Both the position numbers and the translations under genes were made by a program. 64,000 nt of DNA from Actinotalea solisilvae (GTDB lineage Bacteria; Actinomycetota; Actinomycetes; Actinomycetales; Cellulomonadaceae): assembly GCF_016464425.1 (NCBI RefSeq), contig NZ_JADDKQ010000013.1, positions 59,616-123,615 on the forward strand, given 5' to 3'. Numbering within the stretch: the first letter of the stretch is position 1; each line of letters opens with the position of its first letter. Shown here piece by piece: positions 54,237 to 61,399 of this stretch. Below the pieces are notes generated by a model that did no database searches, was not told the DNA's origin, and worked only from the letters and a program-made list of their open reading frames with translations.

Positions 54237-55091
54237 TCACGGGTCGACGTCGGCCGCCTCGCGCTCGCGGTAGAGCGCCGCGACCTGCGCCGTGAGCGGT
54301 CCGACGGCGAGGTCGGCGCCGTCGAGCGCGACGGCCGGGACGAACGTGCGGACGGAGCCGCTGATCGCGAGGTGCGCGTCACCGGTGAGCGCCTCGTCGA
54401 GCACGGCGTAGGGCAGCTCGCCGTCCGCCGCCTCGCGCACGGGCAGTCCCGCCGCGGCCGACCACTCGAGCACGAGCTCGCGCGTGATGCCCGCGAGGCA
54501 GCCGCTGCTCAGCGGCGGCGTGACCAGCTCTCCGCCGCGCTCGACGAAGACGTTGCTGCCGGTGCCCTCGCACAGGGCGTCGCGCGTGTTGGCGAGCACC
54601 GCCTCGTCGGCGCCCTGCCGCGTCGCCGCCGCGAGCGCCACGACGTTCTCCGCGTACGACGTCGTCTTGAGGCCCGCGACCGCCGAGCGCTCGTTCCGCG
54701 TCCACGGGACGCGCGCGAGGCGCACGGGCGCGGGCGGCGCCGCCGGGCCGGCCACGACGAGCACGGTCTGCGCGCCGGGCGTCCGGCCCGAGCCCAGCGG
54801 GCCGAGACCCGCGGTGACCGTGATCCGCACCCTGCCCGCGCCGCTGCTCTCCGCGAGGACCGCCGCGACCCCCGCGCGGATCGCGTCGAGGTCCGGGGCC
54901 TCCAGCCCGAGGCCCAGCGCGGACCGCACGAGCCGCGCGAGGTGGCGCGTCAGCGCGAAGGCCTCGCCGCGCACGACGCCGCACGTCTCGAAGACGCCGT
55001 CGCCCACGGTGACGCCGTGGTCGACCGCGCTCAGCAGCGGGGTGGTCGCGTCGCGCAGCCGTCCGTCGGCCCACACGGCCAGGTCGCTCAT
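54237..55091 (-). CDS. Aminodeoxychorismate lyase (class IV PLP aminotransferase fold)
   Basis: A 284-residue class IV aminotransferase-fold protein. Key features are SAVDHGVTVGDGVFETCGVV near 20-40, the PLP-lysine in AVAGLKTTSYAENV near 155, and EGTGSNVFVERGG and TPPLSSGCLAGITRELVLEW near 190-220. Next to a chorismate-binding enzyme it most likely releases pyruvate from 4-amino-4-deoxychorismate to give p-aminobenzoate (PabC); branched-chain or D-amino-acid aminotransferase activity is the alternative. The ATG overlaps the pabB-like stop codon (ATGA). Confidence 0.85.
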   Translation of the reverse strand: MSDLAVWADGRLRDATTPLLSAVDHGVTVGDGVFETCGVVRGEAFALTRHLARLVRSALGLGLEAPDLDAIRAGVAAVLAESSGAGRVRITVTAGLGPLGSGRTPGAQTVLVVAGPAAPPAPVRLARVPWTRNERSAVAGLKTTSYAENVVALAAATRQGADEAVLANTRDALCEGTGSNVFVERGGELVTPPLSSGCLAGITRELVLEWSAAAGLPVREAADGELPYAVLDEALTGDAHLAISGSVRTFVPAVALDGADLAVGPLTAQVAALYREREAADVDP

Positions 55092-56209
55092 CGGTGCTCC
55101 TCCTCGCGCCGGGGCGGCGCGTCGTCCGGGGTGGCCCCATCCTCGGTGCGGACCGCCGCCTCGTCGCGACGGCGCGCGGGCGCGCTCGCGAGCGCGACGA
55201 GCCGCGCGGCCTTGAGCTCGGTCTCCGCCCACTCGGCGTCGGCGTCGCTCTCCCACGTGATCCCGGCGCCCGTGCCGAAGCGCAGGACGCCGTCGGGCGT
55301 CCACCAGAACGTGCGGATCGCGACGGCCAGCTCGGCCTCCCCGCGGTCCCCGTCGACCCAGCCGAACGCGCCGCAGTACGGGCCGCGGGGCACGCGCTCG
55401 AGGGCGGTGATGACGCCGAGCGCGGCGCGCTTGGGGGCACCCGAGACCGACGCCGGCGGGTACGCCGCCTCGAGCAGGGCGCCCCACCCGACGCCCGGGC
55501 GCAGCCGGCCCTGGACGCGCGTCACGAGGTGGACGAGGCCGGGGTGGTGCTCGACGTCGAGCAGCGCGGTGACCTCGACGGTCCCCGGCGCGCAGACGCG
55601 CTGGAGGTCGTTGCGCACCATGTCGGCGATCATGACGTTCTCCGCGGCGTCCTTGTCCGTCAGGCCCGCGGGCGTCGGCGCGGTGCCCTTGATCGGTCCG
55701 GACCCGACGACCCCGCCGCGGACGCGCAGGAACAGCTCGGGCGAGGCGGACACGACCCAGGCCGGCGGGAGACCCTGCCCCGCGGGGACGTGCACGAAGC
55801 CTGCATGGGGCGCCGGGTTGCCGAGAGCGAGCGCCTGGGCGAGCGCCTCGGCCGACGGCTCCCCCGCCGCCGCGGGCAGGGGTGCCGCGAGCACGCGGCA
55901 CAGGTTGACCTGGTAGACGTCGCCCTCGCGGATGCGGTCACGCACGGCCTGCACGCCGCGCACGTAGTCGGCGCGCCCGAGCGACGAGCGCCACGCGCCC
56001 GGGTCGGGTCCGTGCCACGCCGGAGCCGCGTGCTCGGGCGCGGGGCCGCGCTCGACGTCGGCGAACCGCCACGCGAGCACCGGGCCCTCGAACCGCCCGA
56101 CGACGACCCAGAACCCGCGCTCGAGGCGCTCCGGCTCGGCGTGGACGTCGACGCACTCGACCGGCCGTGACGCACGCAGGCCCGCGAAGCGCGCGGTCCC
56201 GGTCAGCAC
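55088..56209 (-). CDS. Aminodeoxychorismate synthase component I-like (chorismate-binding)
   Basis: A 373-residue chorismate-binding enzyme lacking the long N-terminal domain of TrpE. The active-site motif PIKGTAPTPAGLTDKD near 170-185 carries the PabB-type lysine in PIKGT. YPPASVSGAPKRAALGVITA near 265 and GAFGWVDGDRGEAELAVAIR near 300 are conserved. It probably aminates chorismate for folate synthesis together with a glutaminase (PabA) encoded elsewhere. The GTG at 56209 is the first start after the promoter-like TACCGT at 56254-56259. The last ~35 residues are a charged tail overlapping the pabC start. Confidence 0.85.
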   Translation of the reverse strand: MLTGTARFAGLRASRPVECVDVHAEPERLERGFWVVVGRFEGPVLAWRFADVERGPAPEHAAPAWHGPDPGAWRSSLGRADYVRGVQAVRDRIREGDVYQVNLCRVLAAPLPAAAGEPSAEALAQALALGNPAPHAGFVHVPAGQGLPPAWVVSASPELFLRVRGGVVGSGPIKGTAPTPAGLTDKDAAENVMIADMVRNDLQRVCAPGTVEVTALLDVEHHPGLVHLVTRVQGRLRPGVGWGALLEAAYPPASVSGAPKRAALGVITALERVPRGPYCGAFGWVDGDRGEAELAVAIRTFWWTPDGVLRFGTGAGITWESDADAEWAETELKAARLVALASAPARRRDEAAVRTEDGATPDDAPPRREEEHR

Positions 56210-56285
56210 CCCGCCACCCGGCGGTCGTCACGGCTCTGGTCGGGCACCGGCTCACGGTAGCGGCGACACACCTGGGATGGGCTGG

Positions 56286-56316
56286 TTGGACTCTCGTCCT
56301 CGAGGTCGGTTAGAGT
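56286..56316 (+). promoter_or_regulatory. Probable promoter of the tRNA-Gly/Cys/Val cluster
   Basis: TTGGAC (56286-56291) and TAGAGT (56311-56316) are spaced by 19 bases (18 if the -10 is read as TTAGAG). The -10 lies 44 bases before tRNA-Gly. It is the best -35/-10 pair in this gap. Confidence 0.6.
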
Positions 56317-56359
56317 TCGGGACGCACACGGCGCCGGGGTGACCCGGGGAGCGTGCTGC

Positions 56360-56431
56360 GCGGACGTGGCTCAGTGGTAGAGCATCACCTTGCCAAGGTG
56401 AGGGTCGCGGGTTCGAATCCCGTCGTCCGCT
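56360..56431 (+). tRNA. tRNA-Gly (anticodon GCC)
   Basis: The acceptor stem GCGGACG pairs with CGTCCGC. The anticodon stem TCACC/GGTGA closes loop TTGCCAA (anticodon GCC), and the T arm has GGTTCGAATCC. CCA is not encoded. Confidence 0.96.
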
Positions 56432-56485
56432 CGGAGGCGACAACCCGTACGGGCTCAGCGCCCGGGACGTGGGCAGAAGCCTTGC

Positions 56486-56556
56486 GGTGGAGTGGCCGAG
56501 AGGCGAGGCAGCGGCCTGCAAAGCCGTCCACACGGGTTCGAATCCCGTCTCCACCT
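56486..56556 (+). tRNA. tRNA-Cys (anticodon GCA)
   Basis: The acceptor stem GGTGGAG pairs with CTCCACC. The anticodon stem GCGGC/GCCGT closes loop CTGCAAA (anticodon GCA), and the T arm has GGGTTCGAATCCC. CCA is not encoded. Confidence 0.95.
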
Positions 56557-56630
56557 CGCACATCAGCAGTTCCCCAGCAGTACACGCACGACCGCAGGAC
56601 AGGCAGCACAGCAGGACCCGCAGGACTGAC

Positions 56631-56705
56631 GGGCGATTGGCGCAGCGGTAGCGCGCTTCCCTGACACGGAAGAGGTCACTGGTTCGATCCCAGTATCGCC
56701 CACCA
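56631..56705 (+). tRNA. tRNA-Val (anticodon GAC), CCA encoded
   Basis: The acceptor stem GGGCGAT pairs with ATCGCCC at 56695-56701, followed by discriminator A and an encoded CCA (56703-56705). The anticodon stem CTTCC/GGAAG closes loop CTGACAC (anticodon GAC). Its acceptor stem is identical to that of tRNA-Val(CAC) at 53519-53590; it is the only tRNA here with an encoded CCA. Confidence 0.95.
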
Positions 56706-56731
56706 GCATCGACGACGATGCAGCAGGTCGC

Positions 56732-56762
56732 AGGCCGTTCCGGACACCGTCCGGGGCGGCCT
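56732..56762 (+). terminator. Terminator after the tRNA cluster
   Basis: AGGCCG and CGGCCT form the outer stem and CCGGAC/GTCCGG the inner stem around an ACC loop, with a TT/GG internal mismatch. It is followed by TTCC and lies 27 bases after tRNA-Val. Confidence 0.75.
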
Positions 56763-56802
56763 TCCGCGTGTCCGGGGTCGATCAGGGCGGCCGTCGGCTC
56801 GC

Positions 56803-56922
56803 GTGGTCGTGACGGCCGCCGCCCAGGCCGGCGCGGTCGTCACCCGGGACGTCCCCGCCGACACGGTCGTCGCGGGCGTCCCTGCCCGGCCGATCCGTCC
56901 GACGGGGTTCGAGGCGCGCTGA
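56803..56922 (+). pseudogene. 3' remnant of a hexapeptide-repeat (LbH) acetyltransferase
   Basis: Reading from GTG at 56803 to TGA at 56922 gives 39 codons whose last part, AGAVVTRDVPADTVVAGVPA followed by RPIR, is the hallmark end of maltose/galactoside O-acetyltransferases and related left-handed beta-helix enzymes. Homologues need about 180-200 residues; the rest is missing, because the tRNA terminator and tRNA-Val lie immediately upstream. No ribosome site precedes the fragment. It looks like the surviving 3' end of a gene cut off by recombination or deletion next to the tRNA cluster. Confidence 0.8.
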
Positions 56923-56950
56923 CCGGTCGCCTCGGGAGGCGGTGCGGCCC

Positions 56951-57499
56951 TCACGTCACGGCGGCGGGCCACCGGTGCCGGCGCCAGGCGTCCCACGACG
57001 CGTGACCCGCCGGGGGCGGCCCCACCGGCTCGGACCCGTCGAGCTCGCCCGCGCCCGGGACCTCGAAGAGGCGCCCCCAGGCGACGAGCTCCTCGTCCGA
57101 CATCGGCCACGTCGTGCCCGGTTCCTCGGCGTGACGCCGGTCGAGGCGTCGCCGCTGCTCGTCGGCGGGGAGGTCGAGGTACCGGACCTCGACCTCCCCG
57201 CCGCGCTCGGCCGCGGCGTGTCGCAGCGCCGAGCGCTCGTCCTTGCTCCACAGGCCGAAGTCGAGGACGACGTCGACGCCGAGCTCGAGCGCGCGCAGCC
57301 CGACCTCGATGAGGCGGCCCTCGATGACGCCGGTCGCCGACGGCGGGTTGGCGGCAACGTAGAGCGCCTTGACCCACTCGTCCTTGGTGAGGCGCAGGGC
57401 GCCCCGCTCGCGCTCGATGCGACGCGCCTCCGTCGTCTTGCCGGTCCCCGGCAGGCCGACCGTGAGGAACAGCGTCGGACGCGAGCGCCCGCTCGTCAC
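56951..57499 (-). CDS. P-loop kinase-like ATP-binding protein
   Basis: A 182-residue protein with a Walker A motif GLPGTGKTT at residues 15-23 (LFLTVGLPGTGKTTEARRIE) and the general layout of small AAA/zeta-toxin/polynucleotide-kinase-like P-loop kinases. DFGLWSKDERSALRHAA near 85 and YLDLPADEQRRRLDRR near 108 are shared by this uncharacterised group, which probably phosphorylates a small molecule or nucleic-acid end. There is no antitoxin-like neighbour. The GTG at 57499 lies 11 bases after the ABC permease stop codon, so it is probably the last gene of the padR operon. Confidence 0.75.
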   Translation of the reverse strand: MTSGRSRPTLFLTVGLPGTGKTTEARRIERERGALRLTKDEWVKALYVAANPPSATGVIEGRLIEVGLRALELGVDVVLDFGLWSKDERSALRHAAAERGGEVEVRYLDLPADEQRRRLDRRHAEEPGTTWPMSDEELVAWGRLFEVPGAGELDGSEPVGPPPAGHASWDAWRRHRWPAAVT

Positions 57500-57510
57500 G
57501 GCGCGGCCCG

Positions 57511-58275
57511 TCAGCCCACGCGGCGGCGGAAGGCGCGCACCGCGGCGGCGTACGCCACGACGAGGATGCCGACGAGCCAGGCGAGGGCGACCCAGATGTC
57601 GTTGCCGACGGGCTGCTGGTCGAACAGCGCCCGCACGGTGTCGACCACGGCCGTCACCGGCTGGTGCTCGGCGAACCACGCGACCGGGGTCGGCATGGTG
57701 TCCGTGGGCACGAAGGCCGAGCTGATGAACGGCAGGAAGATCAACGGGTAGCTGAACCCGCTCGCGCCGTCGACGGTCGTGGCCGACAGGCCCGCGAGGA
57801 CCGCGATCCACGTCAGCGCGAGCGTGACGAGCGTGAGGATGCCCAGCACGGCCAGCCACGCGCCGACCGAGGCGCCGGTGCGGAAGCCCATGACCAGCCC
57901 GACGGCGACGACGACCGTGACCGAGGCCAGGTTCGCCGCGAGCGACGTGAGGACGTGCGCCCACAGGACGCTGGGCCGCGCGATCGGCATGGACCGGAAC
58001 CTCTCGACGATGCCGCCCTGCAGGTCGAGGAACAGCCGGTACGCGGTGTACGCGACGCCCGAGGCGATCGTGATGAGCAGGATGCCGGGGAGCATGTAGT
58101 CCACGTAGGACCCGGGCGCGCCGGTCTCGATGGCACCGCCGAGCACGTACGTGAACAGGAGCATGAGCGCCACGGGCGTGACCGCCGTCGTGACGATCGT
58201 GTCCGGGCTGCGCAGGATGTGCCGCAGCGAGCGCTGGGTGAGGGCGACGGTGTCGCCGACGGCGTGCGTGGTCAT
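57511..58275 (-). CDS. ABC-2 type transporter permease
   Basis: A 254-residue protein with six predicted helices. It has the ABC-2 layout: TIVTTAVTPVALMLLFTYVL near 28-47, MLPGILLITIASGVAYTAYR near 70-90, and IFLPFISSAFVPTDTMPTPV near 180-200. It resembles the permeases of DrrAB/daunorubicin-type exporters, with which the partner ATPase agrees. The ATG at 58275 overlaps the ATPase stop codon (ATGA). The substrate is unknown; the PadR regulator upstream suggests induction by a toxic small molecule. Confidence 0.88.
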   Translation of the reverse strand: MTTHAVGDTVALTQRSLRHILRSPDTIVTTAVTPVALMLLFTYVLGGAIETGAPGSYVDYMLPGILLITIASGVAYTAYRLFLDLQGGIVERFRSMPIARPSVLWAHVLTSLAANLASVTVVVAVGLVMGFRTGASVGAWLAVLGILTLVTLALTWIAVLAGLSATTVDGASGFSYPLIFLPFISSAFVPTDTMPTPVAWFAEHQPVTAVVDTVRALFDQQPVGNDIWVALAWLVGILVVAYAAAVRAFRRRVG

Positions 58276-59132
58276 CGCGGGTCCCCGTCCGTCGAGGCGC
58301 CGCGGGTCGCGGTGCCGGTGGTCGTGCGGTTCGTGCCGTCCGGCGTGCCCGGGGGCGTGCCGGCGGGAGCGCTCGTGGCCTGGCTGCCCACGAGGGCGAG
58401 GAAGACCTCCTCGAGGGTCGGCTGCTTCTCGACGTACTCGACGGTCGCGGGCGGCAGGAGGGCCCGGAGCTCGGTGAGCGTGCCGTCCTGGATGATCGTC
58501 CCCTCGTGCAGGATGGCGATCCGGTCGGCGAGCTGCTCGGCCTCGTCGAGGTACTGCGTCGTGAGGAGCACCGTGGCGCCCTCGGCCGCGAGGCCGCGGA
58601 TCGTCCGCCACACCTCGAGGCGGGACTGCGGGTCGAGCCCCGTCGTCGGCTCGTCGAGGACGACGACCGGGGGGTTGCCGACGAGGCTCATGGCGATGTC
58701 CAGCCGTCGCCGCATGCCGCCGGAGTAGGTCGCGACGCGCCGGGCGCCCGCCTCGACGAGCGAGAAGCGCGCGAGGAGCGCGTCGGCGACCGCGCCCGGG
58801 TCGGGCAGGTGGCGCAGCCGCGCGACGAGCACGAGGTTCTCGCGACCGGTGAGGACCTCGTCGACCGCGGCGAACTGGCCCGTGAGGCTGATCGACTCAC
58901 GCACCCGGCCCGGCTCGCGGGCGACGTCGTGGCCCTGGACCGTCGCGGTCCCCGCGTCGGCCGGCAGCAGCGTGGACAGGATGCGCACGAGCGTCGTCTT
59001 GCCCGCGCCGTTGGAGCCGAGCAGGGCGACGATGCTGCCGGCCTGCACGTCGAGGTCGACGCCCCGCAGGACCGCGAGGTCCCCGAAGGACTTCTCGACG
59101 CCCCGCACGTGGACCGCTGCCGTCGCGCTCAT
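58272..59132 (-). CDS. ABC transporter ATP-binding protein (DrrA-like)
   Basis: A 286-residue ATPase. Walker A GSNGAGKT is at 39-46, the Q-loop in SLTGQFAAVDEVLTGRENL near 82-100, the signature YSGGMRRRLDIAM near 135, and Walker B VVVLDEPTTGLDPQSRLEVW near 155-175. The C-terminus holds the DrrA-type block PTLEEVFLALVG near 245 followed by a threonine/proline/glycine-rich tail. It energises the ABC-2 permease downstream. Its ATG overlaps the DUF1048 stop codon. The set PadR-DUF1048-ABC-permease recurs in actinobacteria as an inducible export module. Confidence 0.92.
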   Translation of the reverse strand: MSATAAVHVRGVEKSFGDLAVLRGVDLDVQAGSIVALLGSNGAGKTTLVRILSTLLPADAGTATVQGHDVAREPGRVRESISLTGQFAAVDEVLTGRENLVLVARLRHLPDPGAVADALLARFSLVEAGARRVATYSGGMRRRLDIAMSLVGNPPVVVLDEPTTGLDPQSRLEVWRTIRGLAAEGATVLLTTQYLDEAEQLADRIAILHEGTIIQDGTLTELRALLPPATVEYVEKQPTLEEVFLALVGSQATSAPAGTPPGTPDGTNRTTTGTATRGASTDGDPR

Positions 59133-59497
59133 CGCCCCTCCTCCCCCGGCGTGTCGTCGAACGCCCGCGCCAGACGCGCGCGCTCCTTGTCGATCCAGCG
59201 GTCGCCGCTGTAGGCCTGCGCGAACGTCTCGGCGAACTCGACCGGGTCGTCCCCGACGATGTCGCTGACCGGCGTGCCGTCCGTGGCCGCGCGCTCCCAC
59301 AGGTCCGCGAGGTCGGCCACCATCGTCACGAGCGTGTCGCCGTCGGTGACGCCGCCGTAGTACATGAGGTAGCGCTGCATGGCCTTGGCGCCGGCGCGGT
59401 ACGGCTCGGGCAGCCCGGAGATCCGTGCGACGGCCTGCCGGTACTGCTTCTTCTGCTCGAGCGACCCGGTGAGGGCCTCGATCCACTTCGCGACCAT
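59129..59497 (-). CDS. DUF1048 protein
   Basis: A 122-residue, mostly helical protein with the DUF1048 pattern: AKWIEALTGSLEQKKQYRQA near 3-22, LPEPYRAGAKAMQRYLMYYG near 30-50, and DPVEFAETFAQAYSGDRWID near 85-105. The family commonly sits between a PadR regulator and an ABC transporter; its function is not established. The ATG at 59497 begins one base after the padR stop codon, and its stop overlaps the ATPase start, so it is co-translated with both. Confidence 0.85.
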   Translation of the reverse strand: MVAKWIEALTGSLEQKKQYRQAVARISGLPEPYRAGAKAMQRYLMYYGGVTDGDTLVTMVADLADLWERAATDGTPVSDIVGDDPVEFAETFAQAYSGDRWIDKERARLARAFDDTPGEEGR

Positions 59498-59498
59498 G

Positions 59499-59864
59499 TC
59501 AACGGTCCCCTTCGGTGTGGTGGGTACGCGGGTGCGTGCCGGTGTGGGTGCGGAGCCGCTCGATGCGTCCCGCGAGGAAGCCCCAGGTGCGCCAGAACTC
59601 GTCGAGCTGGGCGCGCCCGGCGGCGTTGAGCGTGTAGACCTTGCGCGGCGGGCCCTTCTCGGAGGGCACCTTCTCCACGTCCACGAAGCCGCGCTGCTCG
59701 ACCCGCACGAGCAGGGCGTACACGGTGCCCTCGACGAGGTCGGTGAAGCCCTCGTCGCGCAGCTGGGCGGTGATCTCGTAGCCGTAGGCCGGCCGGTCGG
59801 CGAGGAGCGTGAGCACGATCCCCTCGAGGGTGCCCTTGAGCATCTCGGTCATCTGGTTGCCCAC
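59499..59864 (-). CDS. PadR-family transcriptional regulator
   Basis: A 121-residue winged-helix protein. The PadR domain reads LKGTLEGIVLTLLADRPAYG ... LVEGTVYALLVRVEQRG with the wing in KGPPRKVYTLNAAGRAQLDE. A C-terminal dimerisation helix follows. I took the GTG at 59864, six bases after GGAGAGG; an ATG five codons earlier lies on that ribosome site. It probably represses its own operon, whose promoter region holds a GTACCGGTAC palindrome, and is released by a small-molecule ligand. Confidence 0.9.
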   Translation of the reverse strand: MGNQMTEMLKGTLEGIVLTLLADRPAYGYEITAQLRDEGFTDLVEGTVYALLVRVEQRGFVDVEKVPSEKGPPRKVYTLNAAGRAQLDEFWRTWGFLAGRIERLRTHTGTHPRTHHTEGDR

Positions 59865-59919
59865 GGCCCACCTCTCCATCTACTCGGTGTCACTGGGTAC
59901 TGGTAGACGGTAACGCTAG

Positions 59920-59929
59920 GTACCGGTAC
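59920..59929. promoter_or_regulatory. Candidate PadR operator in the padR promoter
   Basis: GTACCGGTAC is a perfect 10-base palindrome. It lies between a TTGCGC -35-like and a TACCGT -10-like element of the minus-strand promoter, and a half-site-like AGTACC recurs closer to the gene. It is a natural operator position, but the specificity is inferred. Confidence 0.5.
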
Positions 59930-60015
59930 TGCGCAACACTGAGTAGCGTCGGACGTCCTGCGGCTGCGGGGCCGTGCGCGGACCGTCGCCGGTCGTCCGG
60001 TGGCAGGCTGCAGAG

Positions 60016-61377
60016 GTGAGCGGCCTCAGCGCACGCGACATCGCTGCGGTCACACCCGCGGCCCGCGACCGCTACGTGGACCTCCTGCGGGCGGCCGCGA
60101 TCGTCGTCGTGGTCGCCGGGCACTGGACCGTCTCAGCGGTCACCGTCCACGACGGCGAGCTGGGCTGGATCAACCTGCTCCAGGTGGCGGCGTGGACCGC
60201 CCCGCTCACGTGGCTGTTCCAGGTCATGCCCGTGGTGTTCCTCGTCGGGGGCTACGCGAACGGCGCCTCGTGGGAGACGCACCGGCGGCGTGGCGGCACC
60301 GCCGCCGCCTGGGTGCGCAGCCGTGCGCTGCGGCTCCTGCGGCCCACGGCTCCCTTCCTGCTCGCGCTCGTCGGCGGGTACGCCGCCGCCGCCGTCGCCG
60401 GCGCCGACCCCCGGATCACCCGGGCCGCGGTGTGGCTCGCGGCGATCAGCCTGTGGTTCCTCGTCGTCTACCTGGCCGTCGTCGCCCTCGGGCCGCTGCT
60501 CCTGGCCGCGCACGCCCGGTGGGGCCTCGCGACCGTCGCCGTCCCCGCCACGCTCGTCGCCGTCGGCGACGTGCTGCGCCTCACGACGGGCTCCGCGGTC
60601 CCCGGGGCGGCCGCCTACCTGCTCGCCTGGGTCGCCGTGCACCAGCTGGGCGTCGCGTGGCGGGCGGGGCGGCTCACGCGCTCGCCGCGCACGGCGTGGG
60701 CGCTCGTCGGCGGCGGGCTCACGGCGCTCGTGCTCCTCACGGGGCCGGGGCCCTACGGGGTGACGATGGTCGGTGCGGCGCCGCCGCCCGACCTCGACAA
60801 CACGGCTCCCCCGACGCTGGCCCTGCTCACGCTCGCCGCGACGCACACCGGGCTGGTCCTGCTGGTCCGCCGGCCCGCGGACCGGTGGCTCGCGCGACCG
60901 CGTGCCTGGGCCGCCGTCGTGCGGGTCAACGCCGTCGCGCTGACGCTCTACCTCTGGCACATGGTGCCGGTCGTGCTCCTCGGCACGACGCTCGTCGCGT
61001 CGGGCGTCCTCCCGCAGCGTCCCGTCGGGTCCGGCGCCTGGTTCCTGCTGCGCCTCCCCTGGCTCGGGCTCCTCGCCGCCGTCCTCGTCGCCCTCGTCGC
61101 CGTGGTGGGGCGCTGGGAGCAGCCCGCCCGTCCCCCCGAGCGCCCGCGCGCGCCCGACGGACGGGACCCGGGACCCGCACGGGTGGACGGGCGGGTCGTC
61201 GGCGCGGGCGTCACCGCGTGCCTCGGCGGGCTGCTCGGCCTGGGCGTCGGCGGCACCGACGGCCTGCTCCCGGCCGTGGCCGGCGTCCCGGTGGCCGAGC
61301 TCGCCCTCGTCGGCGTCGGGCTCGGCCTCGTGCGGTGGGGCGGTCCGCGCCGGACGTGGACGGCCCGGGCGGGCTGA
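60016..61377 (+). CDS. Acyltransferase-3 family membrane protein
   Basis: A 453-residue polytopic protein with about ten or more helices. The N-terminal RDRYVDLLRAAAIVVVVAGH block matches the acyltransferase-3 start with its conserved arginine and histidine (residues ~17-36), and FLVGGYANGASWETHRRRGG near 82-100 and LTLYLWHMVPVVLL near 312 fit the family. Such proteins move acetyl or other acyl groups onto extracellular sugars, peptidoglycan or lipids; the substrate is unknown. The GTG at 60016 follows CAGGCT by six bases, suggesting a leaderless transcript. It is divergent from padR. Confidence 0.85.
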   Translation: MSGLSARDIAAVTPAARDRYVDLLRAAAIVVVVAGHWTVSAVTVHDGELGWINLLQVAAWTAPLTWLFQVMPVVFLVGGYANGASWETHRRRGGTAAAWVRSRALRLLRPTAPFLLALVGGYAAAAVAGADPRITRAAVWLAAISLWFLVVYLAVVALGPLLLAAHARWGLATVAVPATLVAVGDVLRLTTGSAVPGAAAYLLAWVAVHQLGVAWRAGRLTRSPRTAWALVGGGLTALVLLTGPGPYGVTMVGAAPPPDLDNTAPPTLALLTLAATHTGLVLLVRRPADRWLARPRAWAAVVRVNAVALTLYLWHMVPVVLLGTTLVASGVLPQRPVGSGAWFLLRLPWLGLLAAVLVALVAVVGRWEQPARPPERPRAPDGRDPGPARVDGRVVGAGVTACLGGLLGLGVGGTDGLLPAVAGVPVAELALVGVGLGLVRWGGPRRTWTARAG

Positions 61378-61399
61378 GGCCCGCCCGCACGCCCCCCCG

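Noticed and set aside
53519..56705. The identical ends of the two tRNA-Val genes as att sites of an integrated element
   Set aside because: Both are complete, differently decoding tRNAs in opposite orientation, and no integrase or phage gene lies between them; shared acceptor stems are normal for isoacceptors.
59895..59912. TGGTAGACGGT shared between the padR promoter and the thrS upstream region (near 53408-53420, minus strand)
   Set aside because: An 11-base match between two promoters with no symmetry or functional link; likely chance, though both are AT-richer patches.
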